Source: an uncultured Chitinophagaceae bacterium
GTDB lineage: Bacteria; Bacteroidota; Bacteroidia; Chitinophagales; Chitinophagaceae
Assembly: GCA_937907395.1 (NCBI GenBank)
Contig: CALCII010000011.1
Location: 930,001-994,000 of the forward strand
Length of the DNA stretch: 64,000 nt
Reading direction: 5' to 3'
Positions 36,165-43,933 of the stretch are shown in pieces (position 1 is the first letter of the stretch; each line of letters opens with the position of its first letter). Under the pieces are notes generated by a model. That model was not told where the DNA came from and did no database searches. It saw nothing but the letters and a program-made list of their open reading frames with translations. The position numbers and the translations under genes were made by a program.

Positions 36165-37092
36165 AAGAAAATTTATTCAGCAATCGGCACTCACAGCTGG
36201 TGCTTTGTTCGCATCCCGTCTTGCAATGGCTAATGAAATGGAAGCAGGGGCACAGCGTCTTACCATTTTGCATACGAATGACGTACATAGCAGGTTGGAT
36301 CCCTTTCCCATGGACGGTAGCCGTAACCAGGGTTTGGGTGGGGTGGCAGCACGTGCACGATTGATTGAAGATATCCGTACCAAAGAAGAGCACGTATTAT
36401 TATTAGATGCGGGAGATATTTTTCAAGGCACACCTTATTTTAATATATATAAAGGAGAGCCGGAAATTAAGGCGATGACGATGATGGGATATGATGCCTG
36501 CACAATGGGTAATCATGATTTTGATGGCGGACTTGAAAATTTTGCCACACAGCTCAACCATGCAAAGTTCCCTGTAATTCTTTGTAATTACGATTTTGCA
36601 ACTACGCCAATGGAAGGTAAATCCATTCCGTATAAAATTTTCAAAAAGGGGAGATTAAGGATTGGGGTAACAGGCGTGGGGATCCAGCCTAAAGGATTGG
36701 TGCCGGATAACTTAGCAGGCAATACTGTTTACCAGGATCCGGTAGAACAGTTAAATAAAACTGCAGCATTTCTCCGCAAGGAAAAAAGTTGCGATATGGT
36801 GATCTGCTTATCGCATCTTGGTTATCAATACAAAGAAAACCCTAACCGAATTTGCGATTTAATACTGGCTAAAGAAACGGAAAATGTGGATTTAATCATT
36901 GGTGGACACACACATACATTTTTAGACGAACCATCATTAGTAAAAAATAAAAACGGAAGTGATGTGGTGATCAATCAGGTGGGATGGGCAGGACTGATTT
37001 TGGGCAGGCTGGACTATGATTTTTCTCCGGAAAAAAAGAAAAATTTGTCAAAGTCCCATACTGTGGTAATAGGTAAAAAAGCAAGTGAATAA
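36154..37092 (+). CDS. 5'-nucleotidase metallophosphoesterase half, Tat-exported
   Basis: A 312-residue protein started at the ATG at 36154; the frame is open to 36076 but that part has no signal features. The N-terminus WSRRKFIQQSALTAGALFA is a twin-arginine signal (S-R-R-x-F-I), so it is likely exported folded. The catalytic domain has LTILHTNDVHSRLDPFP, LLDAGDIFQGTP, TMGNHDFDGG and LIIGGHTHTF, which are the metal ligands of UshA-type 5'-nucleotidases. The nucleotide-binding C-terminal domain is absent and is supplied in trans by the preceding overlapping gene. Substrate specificity could be nucleotides, UDP-sugars or another phosphate ester. Confidence 0.88.
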   Translation: MWSRRKFIQQSALTAGALFASRLAMANEMEAGAQRLTILHTNDVHSRLDPFPMDGSRNQGLGGVAARARLIEDIRTKEEHVLLLDAGDIFQGTPYFNIYKGEPEIKAMTMMGYDACTMGNHDFDGGLENFATQLNHAKFPVILCNYDFATTPMEGKSIPYKIFKKGRLRIGVTGVGIQPKGLVPDNLAGNTVYQDPVEQLNKTAAFLRKEKSCDMVICLSHLGYQYKENPNRICDLILAKETENVDLIIGGHTHTFLDEPSLVKNKNGSDVVINQVGWAGLILGRLDYDFSPEKKKNLSKSHTVVIGKKASE

Positions 37093-37224
37093 AAAATTTT
37101 TTTTTCCACAAAAAGTTTTGATATTCGCTGTCCTCCCTAATTTTTTTTCAACATCTGTGGATAGTGAAAAGAAATTAAAAACTGAAGAAAAAAATTGCTC
37201 AAAATATAAACTGCTTTTGGTAAA
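37093..37224. promoter_or_regulatory. dnaA upstream region with DnaA-box-like sites
   Basis: This A/T-rich 132-base region holds two 8-of-9 matches to the DnaA box TTATCCACA: TTTTCCACA at 37102-37110 and the reverse complement form TGTGGATAG at 37156-37164. They could serve dnaA autoregulation. With only two sites it is not enough to call oriC. Confidence 0.4.
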
Positions 37225-38658
37225 ATGGCGAAGTCGGCTGATCAAGTTTGGAAAAGTTGTTTAGCTATAATTAAAGACATTGTTGAATGGCAGCACTTTA
37301 AAACCTGGTTCGAACCAATTAAACCGGTTGAACTGAAAGAAAAGATTTTAACGATCCAGGTGCCGAGTCAGTTCTTTTTTGAATATCTGGAAGAACATTA
37401 TGTAACTCTGCTGGCCAAAACATTGAAACGTGAATTAGGTAAAGATGCGAATCTGGAATATCGTATTATGATGGATAGTGGTAATAAAACCAATCAACCC
37501 ATCACAATGGATGTGCCAGGCCAAGGATATAAAACTTATACTAATAACGAAATGGATTTTCCGCTGGTAATAAATAATCCTGTTAAGAATCCGTTTGTTA
37601 TTCCCGGATTGAAAAAAGTGCAGATAGATCCGCAGTTAAATCCCAACTATACATTAGAATCATTTGTTGAAGGCGATTGTAACCGTGTTGCCCGTAGAGC
37701 AGGTAAAACAGTGGCCGATAAGCCCGGAGCTACTTCCTTCAACCCATTAGTTATTTATGGTGGAGTTGGATTGGGAAAAACCCACCTGGCTCAGGCTGTT
37801 GGTAATGAAGTGAAACGCCAGCATCCCAATAAAGTGGTGTTGTATGTGAGCAGTGAAAAATTTATTAATCAGTTTGTAGATCACAGTCGCAATAATGCGA
37901 TCAATGATTTTATTCATTTCTACCAGTTAATAGATGTGTTAATCATTGATGATGTACAGTTTTTCAATCGTGCCGAAAAAAGTCAGGATGCATTCTTTGC
38001 CATCTTCAATCACCTGCACCAGAGTGGAAAACAACTGATCCTTACATCAGACAAACCACCCAAAGATCTGGAAGGTGTTCAGGAACGATTGCTCAGCCGT
38101 TTTCGTTGGGGCTTAAGTGCCGATTTGCAGGTGCCCGATTATGATACCCGTATCGAAATCCTGGAAAAGAAAATGAAGAACGATGGTTTGGATATGCACA
38201 AAGATGTAGTAAAATACATTGCATACAATATCAATACCAATGTTCGTGAACTGGAAGGCGCATTGATTTCATTGCTGGCTCAATCTTCTTTGAATAAGAA
38301 AGAAATTGACCTCGATCTTGCTAAAAAAGTATTGAAGAATTTCGTGAAGACTTCATCTAAGGAAATCACTATTGATGCCATTCAGAAAATGGTGTGTGAT
38401 TATTTTGATGTCTCTTATGAAAAACTGTTACAAAAAACACGGAAACGTGAAATTGTACAAGCCCGCCAGATTACGATGTACCTGGCCAAAACATTCACTA
38501 AGAATTCATTGAAAACAATTGGTGAACATTTTGGAGGCAGGGATCACACTACTGTAATTCACTCTTGCCAAACGGTAAAAGACCTGATGGATACAGACAG
38601 CCTGTTCAAAGAAAGTGTAATGGAACTGCAGCAGAAAGTGCAATTGGCAGCCATGTAA
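37225..38658 (+). CDS. dnaA: Chromosomal replication initiator protein DnaA
   Basis: DnaA binds DnaA boxes at oriC and opens the origin. The protein is 477 residues with domain I (SADQVWKSCLAIIKD), the AAA+ domain III with Walker A GGVGLGKTHLAQAVG, Walker B VLIIDDVQF and sensor LILTSDKPPKDL, and the domain IV DNA-binding signature FGGRDHTTVIHSC. It is complete. It is followed by a terminator and two tRNA genes. Confidence 0.98.
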   Translation: MAKSADQVWKSCLAIIKDIVEWQHFKTWFEPIKPVELKEKILTIQVPSQFFFEYLEEHYVTLLAKTLKRELGKDANLEYRIMMDSGNKTNQPITMDVPGQGYKTYTNNEMDFPLVINNPVKNPFVIPGLKKVQIDPQLNPNYTLESFVEGDCNRVARRAGKTVADKPGATSFNPLVIYGGVGLGKTHLAQAVGNEVKRQHPNKVVLYVSSEKFINQFVDHSRNNAINDFIHFYQLIDVLIIDDVQFFNRAEKSQDAFFAIFNHLHQSGKQLILTSDKPPKDLEGVQERLLSRFRWGLSADLQVPDYDTRIEILEKKMKNDGLDMHKDVVKYIAYNINTNVRELEGALISLLAQSSLNKKEIDLDLAKKVLKNFVKTSSKEITIDAIQKMVCDYFDVSYEKLLQKTRKREIVQARQITMYLAKTFTKNSLKTIGEHFGGRDHTTVIHSCQTVKDLMDTDSLFKESVMELQQKVQLAAM

Positions 38659-38681
38659 TACTTCTTAAAAAAATACTTCAT

Positions 38682-38710
38682 AAAAATCCCGGTTTCCGGG
38701 ATTTTTTGTT
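38682..38710 (+). terminator. Terminator of dnaA
   Basis: AAAAATCCCGG and CCGGGATTTTT form an 11-bp stem with a TTT loop and continue into T. Confidence 0.92.
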
Positions 38711-38741
38711 TTGGCACTTTACTCATACCTAGCTATTTTTG
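38710..38741 (+). promoter_or_regulatory. Promoter of the tRNA-Ser/tRNA-Pro unit
   Basis: TTTG (38710-38713), 20 bases, then TATTTTTG (38734-38741) is a full match to the Bacteroidota housekeeping promoter TTTG/TAnnTTTG. The mature tRNA-Ser starts 30 bases downstream. Confidence 0.75.
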
Positions 38742-38771
38742 CAACCCTTCCGGAAACGGAAGTTCAGCCGG

Positions 38772-38865
38772 GGTGAGGTGGATGAGTGGCTGAAATCAAC
38801 GGTTTGCTAAACCGTCGTACGGCCTTAAAGCCGTACCGAGGGTTCGAATCCCTCCCTCACCGCCA
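38772..38865 (+). tRNA. tRNA-Ser (GCT)
   Basis: The acceptor arm GGTGAGG pairs with CCTCACC, followed by G and an encoded CCA. The anticodon arm ACGGTT-TGCTAA-ACCGT gives anticodon GCT. The long variable arm (GTACGGCCTTAAAGCCGTAC) and the T-arm GGGTTCGAATCCC fit serine tRNAs. Confidence 0.95.
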
Positions 38866-38905
38866 AAGATTCACTAAGTCCTGTGAGTCTTTTATCAACA
38901 AGGCA

Positions 38906-38979
38906 CGGGAGGTAGTTCAGCCCGGTAGAATACCTGGTTTGGGACCAGGGGGTCGCAGGTTCGAATCCTGTCCTCCCGA
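38906..38979 (+). tRNA. tRNA-Pro (TGG)
   Basis: The acceptor CGGGAGG pairs with CCTCCCG; the anticodon stem CCTGG/CCAGG encloses TTTGGGA with anticodon TGG. T-arm GCAGGTTCGAATCCTGT is intact. CCA is not encoded. Confidence 0.95.
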
Positions 38980-38980
38980 C

Positions 38981-39020
38981 AAACAAAGAGGCTCCGATTA
39001 AGGAGCCTCTTTGTTTTTGT
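38981..39020 (+). terminator. Terminator of the tRNA unit
   Basis: AAACAAAGAGGCTCC and GGAGCCTCTTTGTTT form a 15-bp perfect stem with a 6-base loop, then TTG. Confidence 0.92.
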
Positions 39021-39052
39021 ATCGATTCCTCTTTCTATTCATCAGTATAATT

Positions 39053-39122
39053 TATTCAGCCCGGTAGAATATCCCGACGCTTTGGTCGGGAGGGTCGCCG
39101 GTTCGAATCCTTCCTTCTCCGC
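39053..39122 (+). pseudogene. Degraded tRNA-Pro-like sequence
   Basis: TTCAGCCCGGTAGAATA (17 bases) and the variable/T-arm block GGGTCGCxGGTTCGAATCC are shared with the tRNA-Pro 150 bases upstream. The acceptor stem does not pair (upstream TATAATTT against CTTCTCCGC) and the T-stem is mismatched. The anticodon arm is replaced by a 7-bp hairpin TCCCGAC/GTCGGGA with a 6-base loop. It therefore cannot be a functional tRNA. A frame read on the opposite strand of this sequence is an artefact. Confidence 0.7.
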
Positions 39123-39146
39123 AACGTCTCTCGTAGAGGACGTTGC
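39121..39146. repeat. Hairpin repeat, copy 1 (left of accessory patch)
   Basis: GCAACGTCTC/GAGGACGTTGC forms a stem with one bulge and a 5-base loop. Related copies are at 41095-41120 and 41200-41219. The sequence before it, TTCCTTCTCC, is also shared with the copy at 41095. Confidence 0.55.
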
Positions 39147-39186
39147 TGAGACAAAAGCTATTTTATCTGAGATTCGATGTAAACAA

Positions 39187-39648
39187 TTAAAAATCGTATT
39201 CGATATCATCGTCTTCTTTTGTTTTAATCTTACCATTAATTAGATTTTTTAAATAAAATATAACTTTAAGTATCCTTTCAGTTGGTAAAGGTGTTATCCA
39301 CTCTCTTCTTGTTTCTTTAATAAGTTGAAAGTTATTCAGTTCTTTTATTGATATAAATTCTCCTTTCATTAAGAAATCTTTATTCACTTCATCGATTATA
39401 GAATTCATCATTTCTTTTCTAACTTCATTAGTTATAAATTCGTCTAAATGTAGATCTATAAACCCAATAAATATCCCTTGTGAGCAATTATAAATATGAT
39501 TTCTAAAGTCATTTTTTATCCAATAATTATTTTTTATATCGGGTAAATTATCTAATACTTTTACAATACCCCAACATACAACTTGAAGAAGTGAATCGTT
39601 AACCCAAAATCCATGTACCCCGTCTTTTGTTATAAAACTTGATGCCAT
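39187..39648 (-). CDS. Unknown protein in A/T-rich accessory DNA
   Basis: A 153-residue soluble protein with no signal peptide or membrane helix. It is rich in Ile, Asn, Lys and Asp. I recognise no family; segments such as YNCSQGIFIGFIDLHLDEFI and ERILKVIFYLKNLI look helical. The base composition is visibly more A/T-rich than the flanking dnaA and recN regions, which suggests transfer. It lies next to the winged-helix/nucleotidyltransferase pair on the same strand, but 143 bases separate them. Confidence 0.6.
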   Translation of the reverse strand: MASSFITKDGVHGFWVNDSLLQVVCWGIVKVLDNLPDIKNNYWIKNDFRNHIYNCSQGIFIGFIDLHLDEFITNEVRKEMMNSIIDEVNKDFLMKGEFISIKELNNFQLIKETRREWITPLPTERILKVIFYLKNLINGKIKTKEDDDIEYDF

Positions 39649-39791
39649 AATTAGTTAAAATCCAATTGTTATTAACCTGTTTATATCTTTACCGTGATTA
39701 GTTTTAATATACTTGATTTCGGGCCACAGTGCAGATGGGAAAGCCTTTTGTTATACAACTTTTATTTTTTAGTTTGATGAATTGAATTACT

Positions 39792-40464
39792 TCAGGATTC
39801 TCCAAGAAATGAATCGATTCCGGAAAGAATAGGGAAGATCCCCTGGCTGGAATGTGCTTCAATCCATTCCTCAATGTATTTAATACGACGCAGGGTATAA
39901 AACGTTTCAAACAGGTATGTATTTAAAGCCCCTTTTGTATTCCTTAATTCATCCCATATTGTTGATCTGTTTTCCAGCACATAGATGAGGTCTTCAAAAT
40001 CGCTGCTCAAACGCCCATCATTATTGCCTCTGTTTTTAAATGCTTCCAGTTTGGTAGCAATAAACACAGGAGCTTGAAAAATATTTATGACATGCAATTC
40101 ATCAATTTCAAATTTTATCGCCGTTTTAAAGCCTTCTTTATACCATTGATTGGAAAAACCCAGAATTGATTCACCTGTAGGCATGACATCAACAATCATC
40201 CCTTGCACAAGAAACCGTCCTACAAAACCAGCCGATGTATCATGTTGAAAGCCTTTGTTACGTAAATGCTCTTCCAGTTTAGCATATTCTTTTCTTGAAC
40301 TGATTTCCACTAACATCTATATCATCAGTTGGACGGGGTTCCTCTGTTTCCCTGTTGGCATATAGCGAAACAACAGCGCCTCCTACAAAAACCACATTTT
40401 CATTTAATTTACCCAAAACATTGCTAACCGCTTTAATACGGGTGATGTTTAGTTTATTACTCAT
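39792..40464 (-). pseudogene. AbiEii-like nucleotidyltransferase, frameshifted
   Basis: The first part (ATG at 40464) has the polymerase-beta-fold start NENVVFVGGAVVSLYANR and the metal site PTDDIDV, then runs into a stop after about 61 codons. The family continues in another frame from 40316 (VEISSRKEYAKLEEHLRNKG, then FVGRFLVQGMIVDVMPT and ATKLEAFKNRGN). The two frames meet around 40309-40316, where GATGTTAGTGG needs one base fewer or two more to join. The whole would be about 224 residues, resembling the AbiEii/MNT-type nucleotidyltransferase toxins. It overlaps the upstream winged-helix gene by four bases (ATGA). The lesion could be real inactivation, a sequencing error or a programmed shift. 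Confidence 0.7.
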
Positions 40465-40976
40465 AGAATGATTCGTTTGAGTTCTTTTATAGCTTTCTCC
40501 ATTTCACGAACACGGCCTATACGTATAACATCAATAAGAGCGAGCATCAGGTATAATTGTTCATCTTTTAAACATGCTTCTGCCTGACTTTTGTAGAAGG
40601 GTTCTATTGCTAATCCTCTTACGTTTCCTTTTGAATACGGCCATACATACATCATTTCACTTTTAAAAGACTGCTGCATAAACGGGTGGGAGTGGGCCGT
40701 ATAGATCCCGTTAACCATAGTTCCCGGTTTTGCCGGAAAAACATAATGCAGGCCGTACTGTAAAAACTCCATTAAAGAAATACGATGCACCTTTTTTTTC
40801 TTTTCAGCTTCTACTAAGCCGGCCATAACACTTCGGTTCAATGAATCAGAAATCTCTGATTGGCTGATGTTTAATTCCTGTGCAAGATCTTTCATTTGCC
40901 AGGCTGTCTGATCTTTCGAAAGAATCTTCAATAGAATAACGATGTCTTGCGGTCTCATGCCGTTATGCTTTCTCAT
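40461..40976 (-). CDS. Winged-helix/MarR-like regulator, likely partner of the nucleotidyltransferase
   Basis: A 171-residue protein started at the ATG at 40976 (MRKHNGMRPQDIVILLKILS); the frame is open to 41003 but those codons add nothing family-like. Residues 10-75 form a winged helix: WQMKDLAQELNISQSEISDS then LNRSVMAGLVEAEKKKKVH. The C-terminal part contains GTMVNGIYTAHSHP and ends in a helix rich in Lys/Glu. Gene order (regulator first, ATGA overlap with a nucleotidyltransferase) is that of AbiEi/AbiEii-like toxin-antitoxin pairs. It would be the antitoxin/repressor. It remains intact although its partner is frameshifted. Confidence 0.65.
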   Translation of the reverse strand: MRKHNGMRPQDIVILLKILSKDQTAWQMKDLAQELNISQSEISDSLNRSVMAGLVEAEKKKKVHRISLMEFLQYGLHYVFPAKPGTMVNGIYTAHSHPFMQQSFKSEMMYVWPYSKGNVRGLAIEPFYKSQAEACLKDEQLYLMLALIDVIRIGRVREMEKAIKELKRIIL

Positions 40977-41094
40977 AAAACAAAGATAATCAATAATTCG
41001 CAAATTGCGAATTGTGTAAAATGTTGTAAATCATTAACTAAGATTTTATTGTTTAAATCAGAATTGCATCTTAGCGTAAACCTTTTCCTTCTCA

Positions 41095-41120
41095 GCAATA
41101 TCTCCTGAAAGAGACGTTGC
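41095..41120. repeat. Hairpin repeat, copy 2 (right of accessory patch)
   Basis: GCAATATCTC...GAGACGTTGC, with the preceding TTCCTTCTCA matching TTCCTTCTCC at copy 1. It is also an inverted match to copy 1 because the unit is palindromic. Confidence 0.55.
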
Positions 41121-41199
41121 GGTTAAAAAACGTACCCTTACTGAATAACAGGATGTATTGCAGGCAGAATACAAACACAACCCTCTTCTAAGTATTACA

Positions 41200-41219
41200 C
41201 AACGTCGCCTGCGAGAGAC
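41200..41219. repeat. Hairpin repeat, copy 3
   Basis: CAACGTCGCCTGCGAGAGAC; on the opposite strand GTCTCTCGCAGGCGACGTTG, close to GTCTCTCGTAGAGGACGTTG of copy 1. Confidence 0.5.
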
Positions 41220-41361
41220 ATAGATGGGAAGAGGATGCTCTGATTTTGTAGCTTTTTTATCAGTCATCTTCTCTTTTACATTTCATTAATCATTGTTAGT
41301 GCAAGTATCCTTAAATTTGGAAATAAGGCTTATTTTTCAGGTTCAAGTTTAAACAAAGAAC

Positions 41362-42219
41362 ATGCAGTTTCAATTTAGCAGAATACAATCGTTATTTCTT
41401 ACAGCAGCAATGGTGATGAGTTTTTCAGTTGCTTCCGTTGCTCAGAATGTGCCCGAAATGATTCGTGTGGAAGGTGGAACGTTTACAATGGGCGATGAAA
41501 ATGAACTGGGCGACAGTACCGAAAAACCGTTGCATAAAGTAACGCTTAAAACATATAAGATTGCCAAAACAGAAACAACGGTTACACAATGGCAGTCGTT
41601 CTGTAATGCAACCGGTCGCCTCATGCCCGATCCGCCACTTTGGGGTTGGCTAGATAACCACCCGATAGTGAATGTAAGCTGGGATGATGCGGTTGCTTAT
41701 TGCAAATGGCTCAGCGATTCTACTAAGAAAACGTATCGGCTTCCCACAGAAGCAGAGTGGGAATATGCAGCACGTGGTGGGAATAGCAGCAAAGGATTTA
41801 TATACGCAGGCGGACAAAGTATGTACATGATTGGATGGTTTGAAGAAAATGCCAATTCTTCCACTCAGCCGGTAGCGCAAAAACGCCCCAATGAGTTAGG
41901 CTTGTTTGATATGAGTGGTAACGTATGGGAATGGTGCCAGGATTGGTATGGCCCTTACGAAGCAACAGATCAAACAAATCCGTCAGGACCTGTAAATAAC
42001 GATAATCAATATTTCAGAGTATTGCGTGGCGGTAGCTGGAACTATATCACCGAAGGTGGCCGTGTTTCTAACCGCAACTATTTTAGTCCGGATAGTCACC
42101 AGAGTGATTATGGTTTTCGTGTGGTGATGGAAGTGACAGATGAAAATGCTCCTGCTCCAACCGGCGATAAAAAGCCTGTAGAGAAAAAAGAAGAAAAAGC
42201 TCCCAAGAAGAAAAATTAA
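41362..42219 (+). CDS. Secreted SUMF1/FGE-domain protein
   Basis: A 285-residue exported protein with signal peptide (MQFQFSRIQSLFLTAAMVMS, cleaved near VAQ) and one formylglycine-generating-enzyme-type domain: FTMGDENELGDSTEKPLHKV, PIVNVSWDDAVAYCKWLS, RLPTEAEWEYAARGG, LFDMSGNVWEWCQDWYG, and FRVLRGGSWNY. The redox cysteines of true FGE in the last motif (SxxCxxxYC) are not present (SWNYITEGGRVSNRNY), so it is unlikely to make formylglycine and is probably a binding or gliding-associated relative. The C-terminus is a Lys/Glu-rich tail (KKPVEKKEEKAPKKKN). Confidence 0.85.
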   Translation: MQFQFSRIQSLFLTAAMVMSFSVASVAQNVPEMIRVEGGTFTMGDENELGDSTEKPLHKVTLKTYKIAKTETTVTQWQSFCNATGRLMPDPPLWGWLDNHPIVNVSWDDAVAYCKWLSDSTKKTYRLPTEAEWEYAARGGNSSKGFIYAGGQSMYMIGWFEENANSSTQPVAQKRPNELGLFDMSGNVWEWCQDWYGPYEATDQTNPSGPVNNDNQYFRVLRGGSWNYITEGGRVSNRNYFSPDSHQSDYGFRVVMEVTDENAPAPTGDKKPVEKKEEKAPKKKN

Positions 42220-42226
42220 AAGGTAA

Positions 42227-43882
42227 TTATCCTTTCACCATTTCCTTTGCGGTTACTAATGATGATTGTGTGATGGTTTCACCACTCAGCATTTTTGCAA
42301 TGGCTTCTACCTGCTCATCATGATTGAGCAAGCGGATCTTTGTTTGAATCCGCTCTTTCACTTCTTCTTTGTACACATAGAAATGATGGGTTGCCTTTGC
42401 TGCAATTTGTGGCAAATGTGTAATGGTGATCACCTGGTGATGTTGCGAAAGGTCTTTCAACAACAATCCCACTTGTTTTGCCGCTTCGCCGCTGATACCG
42501 GTATCAATTTCATCGAACACCATTGTGGGTAATTCAATCACAGATGCAACGAGTGATTTAATGCAAAGCATTAACCGGCTTAATTCGCCGCCACTGGCTA
42601 CTTTATGTATTGATTCAAAACGATTGCTTTTGTTGGCATCAAATAGAAAATCAATTTCATCGTTGCCGTATGCATTCAATTCAGTTTTGCATACTTCTAT
42701 CTTCAATCTTGCATTGGGCATGCCTACTTTGAATAACAGCGCATTTACTTTTTCTTCGAGTGGATGTTGTTGTGCGATTCTGTTTTTGTGAATCTGCTCT
42801 GCCTGTTGTTTCAATTCATGCAGCAGTTGATCCAGTTCTTTCTCTTTTTGAAGAATCAGTTCCTGCTGATTGAATTGTTGTTCCAGTTTTTGATTGAGTT
42901 CCTGTTGCAACTGCAATAACTCTTCTGTAGTACGCAGGTGATGTTTCTTCAGTAATTTATAACCCAGCTCCAACCTGTCCTCAATCACACGCATACGTTC
43001 TTCATCAAAAGCTGTTTGTTGTTGCAGGTTGTCTAATTCGCCAGTAATATCGGCAAGTTCAATCTGTGCCGATTGTAAACGCTCTGCCAAAGTTTGAAGC
43101 GATGGCAAGATATCGGTAAAATGCTGTATGCGATTATGTACTTGCTTTAACTGTTGTAACAAGGGTGTTTCGCCATCCTGCAACAACCGTACTGATTCAC
43201 TTAATACCTGTGCAATGGTTTCTGCACTGTTCAGCAGTTTTAATTCCTGTTCCAGTTGTTCCAGCTCGCCTGGTTGAAAATGGGCTTGCTCCAGCTCATC
43301 TGCTAAGAACTGGTGATAATCCCTTTCTTTTGAAGCCTGTTCCTGGCTCTCTTTTAATGCAAACAGTTCTTTCTGCAGTCTTGCATAGTGGAGATACTGT
43401 TGATGATAAGTTGCTGTTTGTGCTGTTTGTTTGCACAAAGCATCCAGTACTTCCCTTTGAAAAGACTCTTCTCCTAATTCCAAAGTATCAAATTGCTGAT
43501 GCAAATCCACGAGCTGAGCTGTGAGTGTTTTGAGCTGAGCTACTGTTACCGGAGAATCGTTTATGAAAGCCCTGGATTTTCCGGTTGTATGGATTTCTCT
43601 GCGTAGAATAAGTTGTTCGGTTTCTTCTTCCTGTTGTTCTTTCAGCCATTGCTTTACTCCGGGATGATTGCGAATGTCGAATGTAGCTTCCACTACCAAT
43701 TTTTTTCCCGGATTCATTAGTGAAGATGAATCGGCACGATCACCCAGTACCAATCCTAATGCTCCTAATAAAATGGATTTACCAGCACCTGTTTCGCCAG
43801 TGATGGCTGTAAATCCATTGTGGAACTCTGTTTCAAGTTCTTCAATAATGGCAAAATTTTTTATGGAGAGATGGATCAGCAT
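42227..43882 (-). CDS. recN: DNA repair protein RecN
   Basis: RecN is an SMC-like ATPase that acts on double-strand breaks. The 551-residue protein has Walker A ITGETGAGKSILLGA, two long Gln/Glu/Leu-rich coiled-coil arms in the middle, ABC signature VASGGELSRLMLC and Walker B TMVFDEIDTGISGEA. Length is normal. The minus-strand promoter TTG, 19 bases, TAGTTTTG lies at 43893-43922, directly upstream. A terminator separates it from the CT398 and Nif3 genes. Confidence 0.95.
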   Translation of the reverse strand: MLIHLSIKNFAIIEELETEFHNGFTAITGETGAGKSILLGALGLVLGDRADSSSLMNPGKKLVVEATFDIRNHPGVKQWLKEQQEEETEQLILRREIHTTGKSRAFINDSPVTVAQLKTLTAQLVDLHQQFDTLELGEESFQREVLDALCKQTAQTATYHQQYLHYARLQKELFALKESQEQASKERDYHQFLADELEQAHFQPGELEQLEQELKLLNSAETIAQVLSESVRLLQDGETPLLQQLKQVHNRIQHFTDILPSLQTLAERLQSAQIELADITGELDNLQQQTAFDEERMRVIEDRLELGYKLLKKHHLRTTEELLQLQQELNQKLEQQFNQQELILQKEKELDQLLHELKQQAEQIHKNRIAQQHPLEEKVNALLFKVGMPNARLKIEVCKTELNAYGNDEIDFLFDANKSNRFESIHKVASGGELSRLMLCIKSLVASVIELPTMVFDEIDTGISGEAAKQVGLLLKDLSQHHQVITITHLPQIAAKATHHFYVYKEEVKERIQTKIRLLNHDEQVEAIAKMLSGETITQSSLVTAKEMVKG

Positions 43883-43892
43883 TTGCAGAATT

Positions 43893-43922
43893 CAAAACTA
43901 ATTGAATTGGTGAATTGCACAA
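43893..43922 (-). promoter_or_regulatory. Candidate promoter of recN
   Basis: Minus strand: TTG (43920-43922), 19 bases, TAGTTTTG (43893-43900). It matches the TAnnTTTG -7 consensus and lies 11 bases before the ATG. Confidence 0.5.
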
Positions 43923-43933
43923 GCAGGAAGCAT

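Larger units (their letters stand above)
41004..41361. other. Non-coding stretch with hairpin repeats
   Basis: Between the winged-helix gene and the SUMF1 gene. It carries two copies of the hairpin repeat (41095-41120 and 41200-41219) and a TAAATTTG -7-like element at 41314-41321 without a well-placed -33. An ORF on the minus strand here runs through the repeats and is not believed. Confidence 0.5.

Noticed and set aside
37093..37224. Calling this region oriC
   Set aside because: Only two imperfect DnaA boxes and no visible unwinding-element arrangement; dnaA is often distant from oriC in Bacteroidota.
39042..39236. Minus-strand ORF with KEGFEPATLPTK
   Set aside because: It is the antisense translation of the tRNA-like sequence; GFEP is the reverse complement of the T-arm GGTTCGAATCC.
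39053..41219. An insertion sequence or phage-like element
   Set aside because: No transposase, integrase or terminal repeat typical of known IS families was found; only short hairpin repeats.
41058..41267. Minus-strand ORF of 69 codons over the hairpin repeats
   Set aside because: It reads through repeat sequences and resembles the other spurious tRNA/repeat ORF; no start context or family support.
41362..42219. A true formylglycine-generating enzyme
   Set aside because: The catalytic Cys pair of the last motif is absent, so only the fold is supported.
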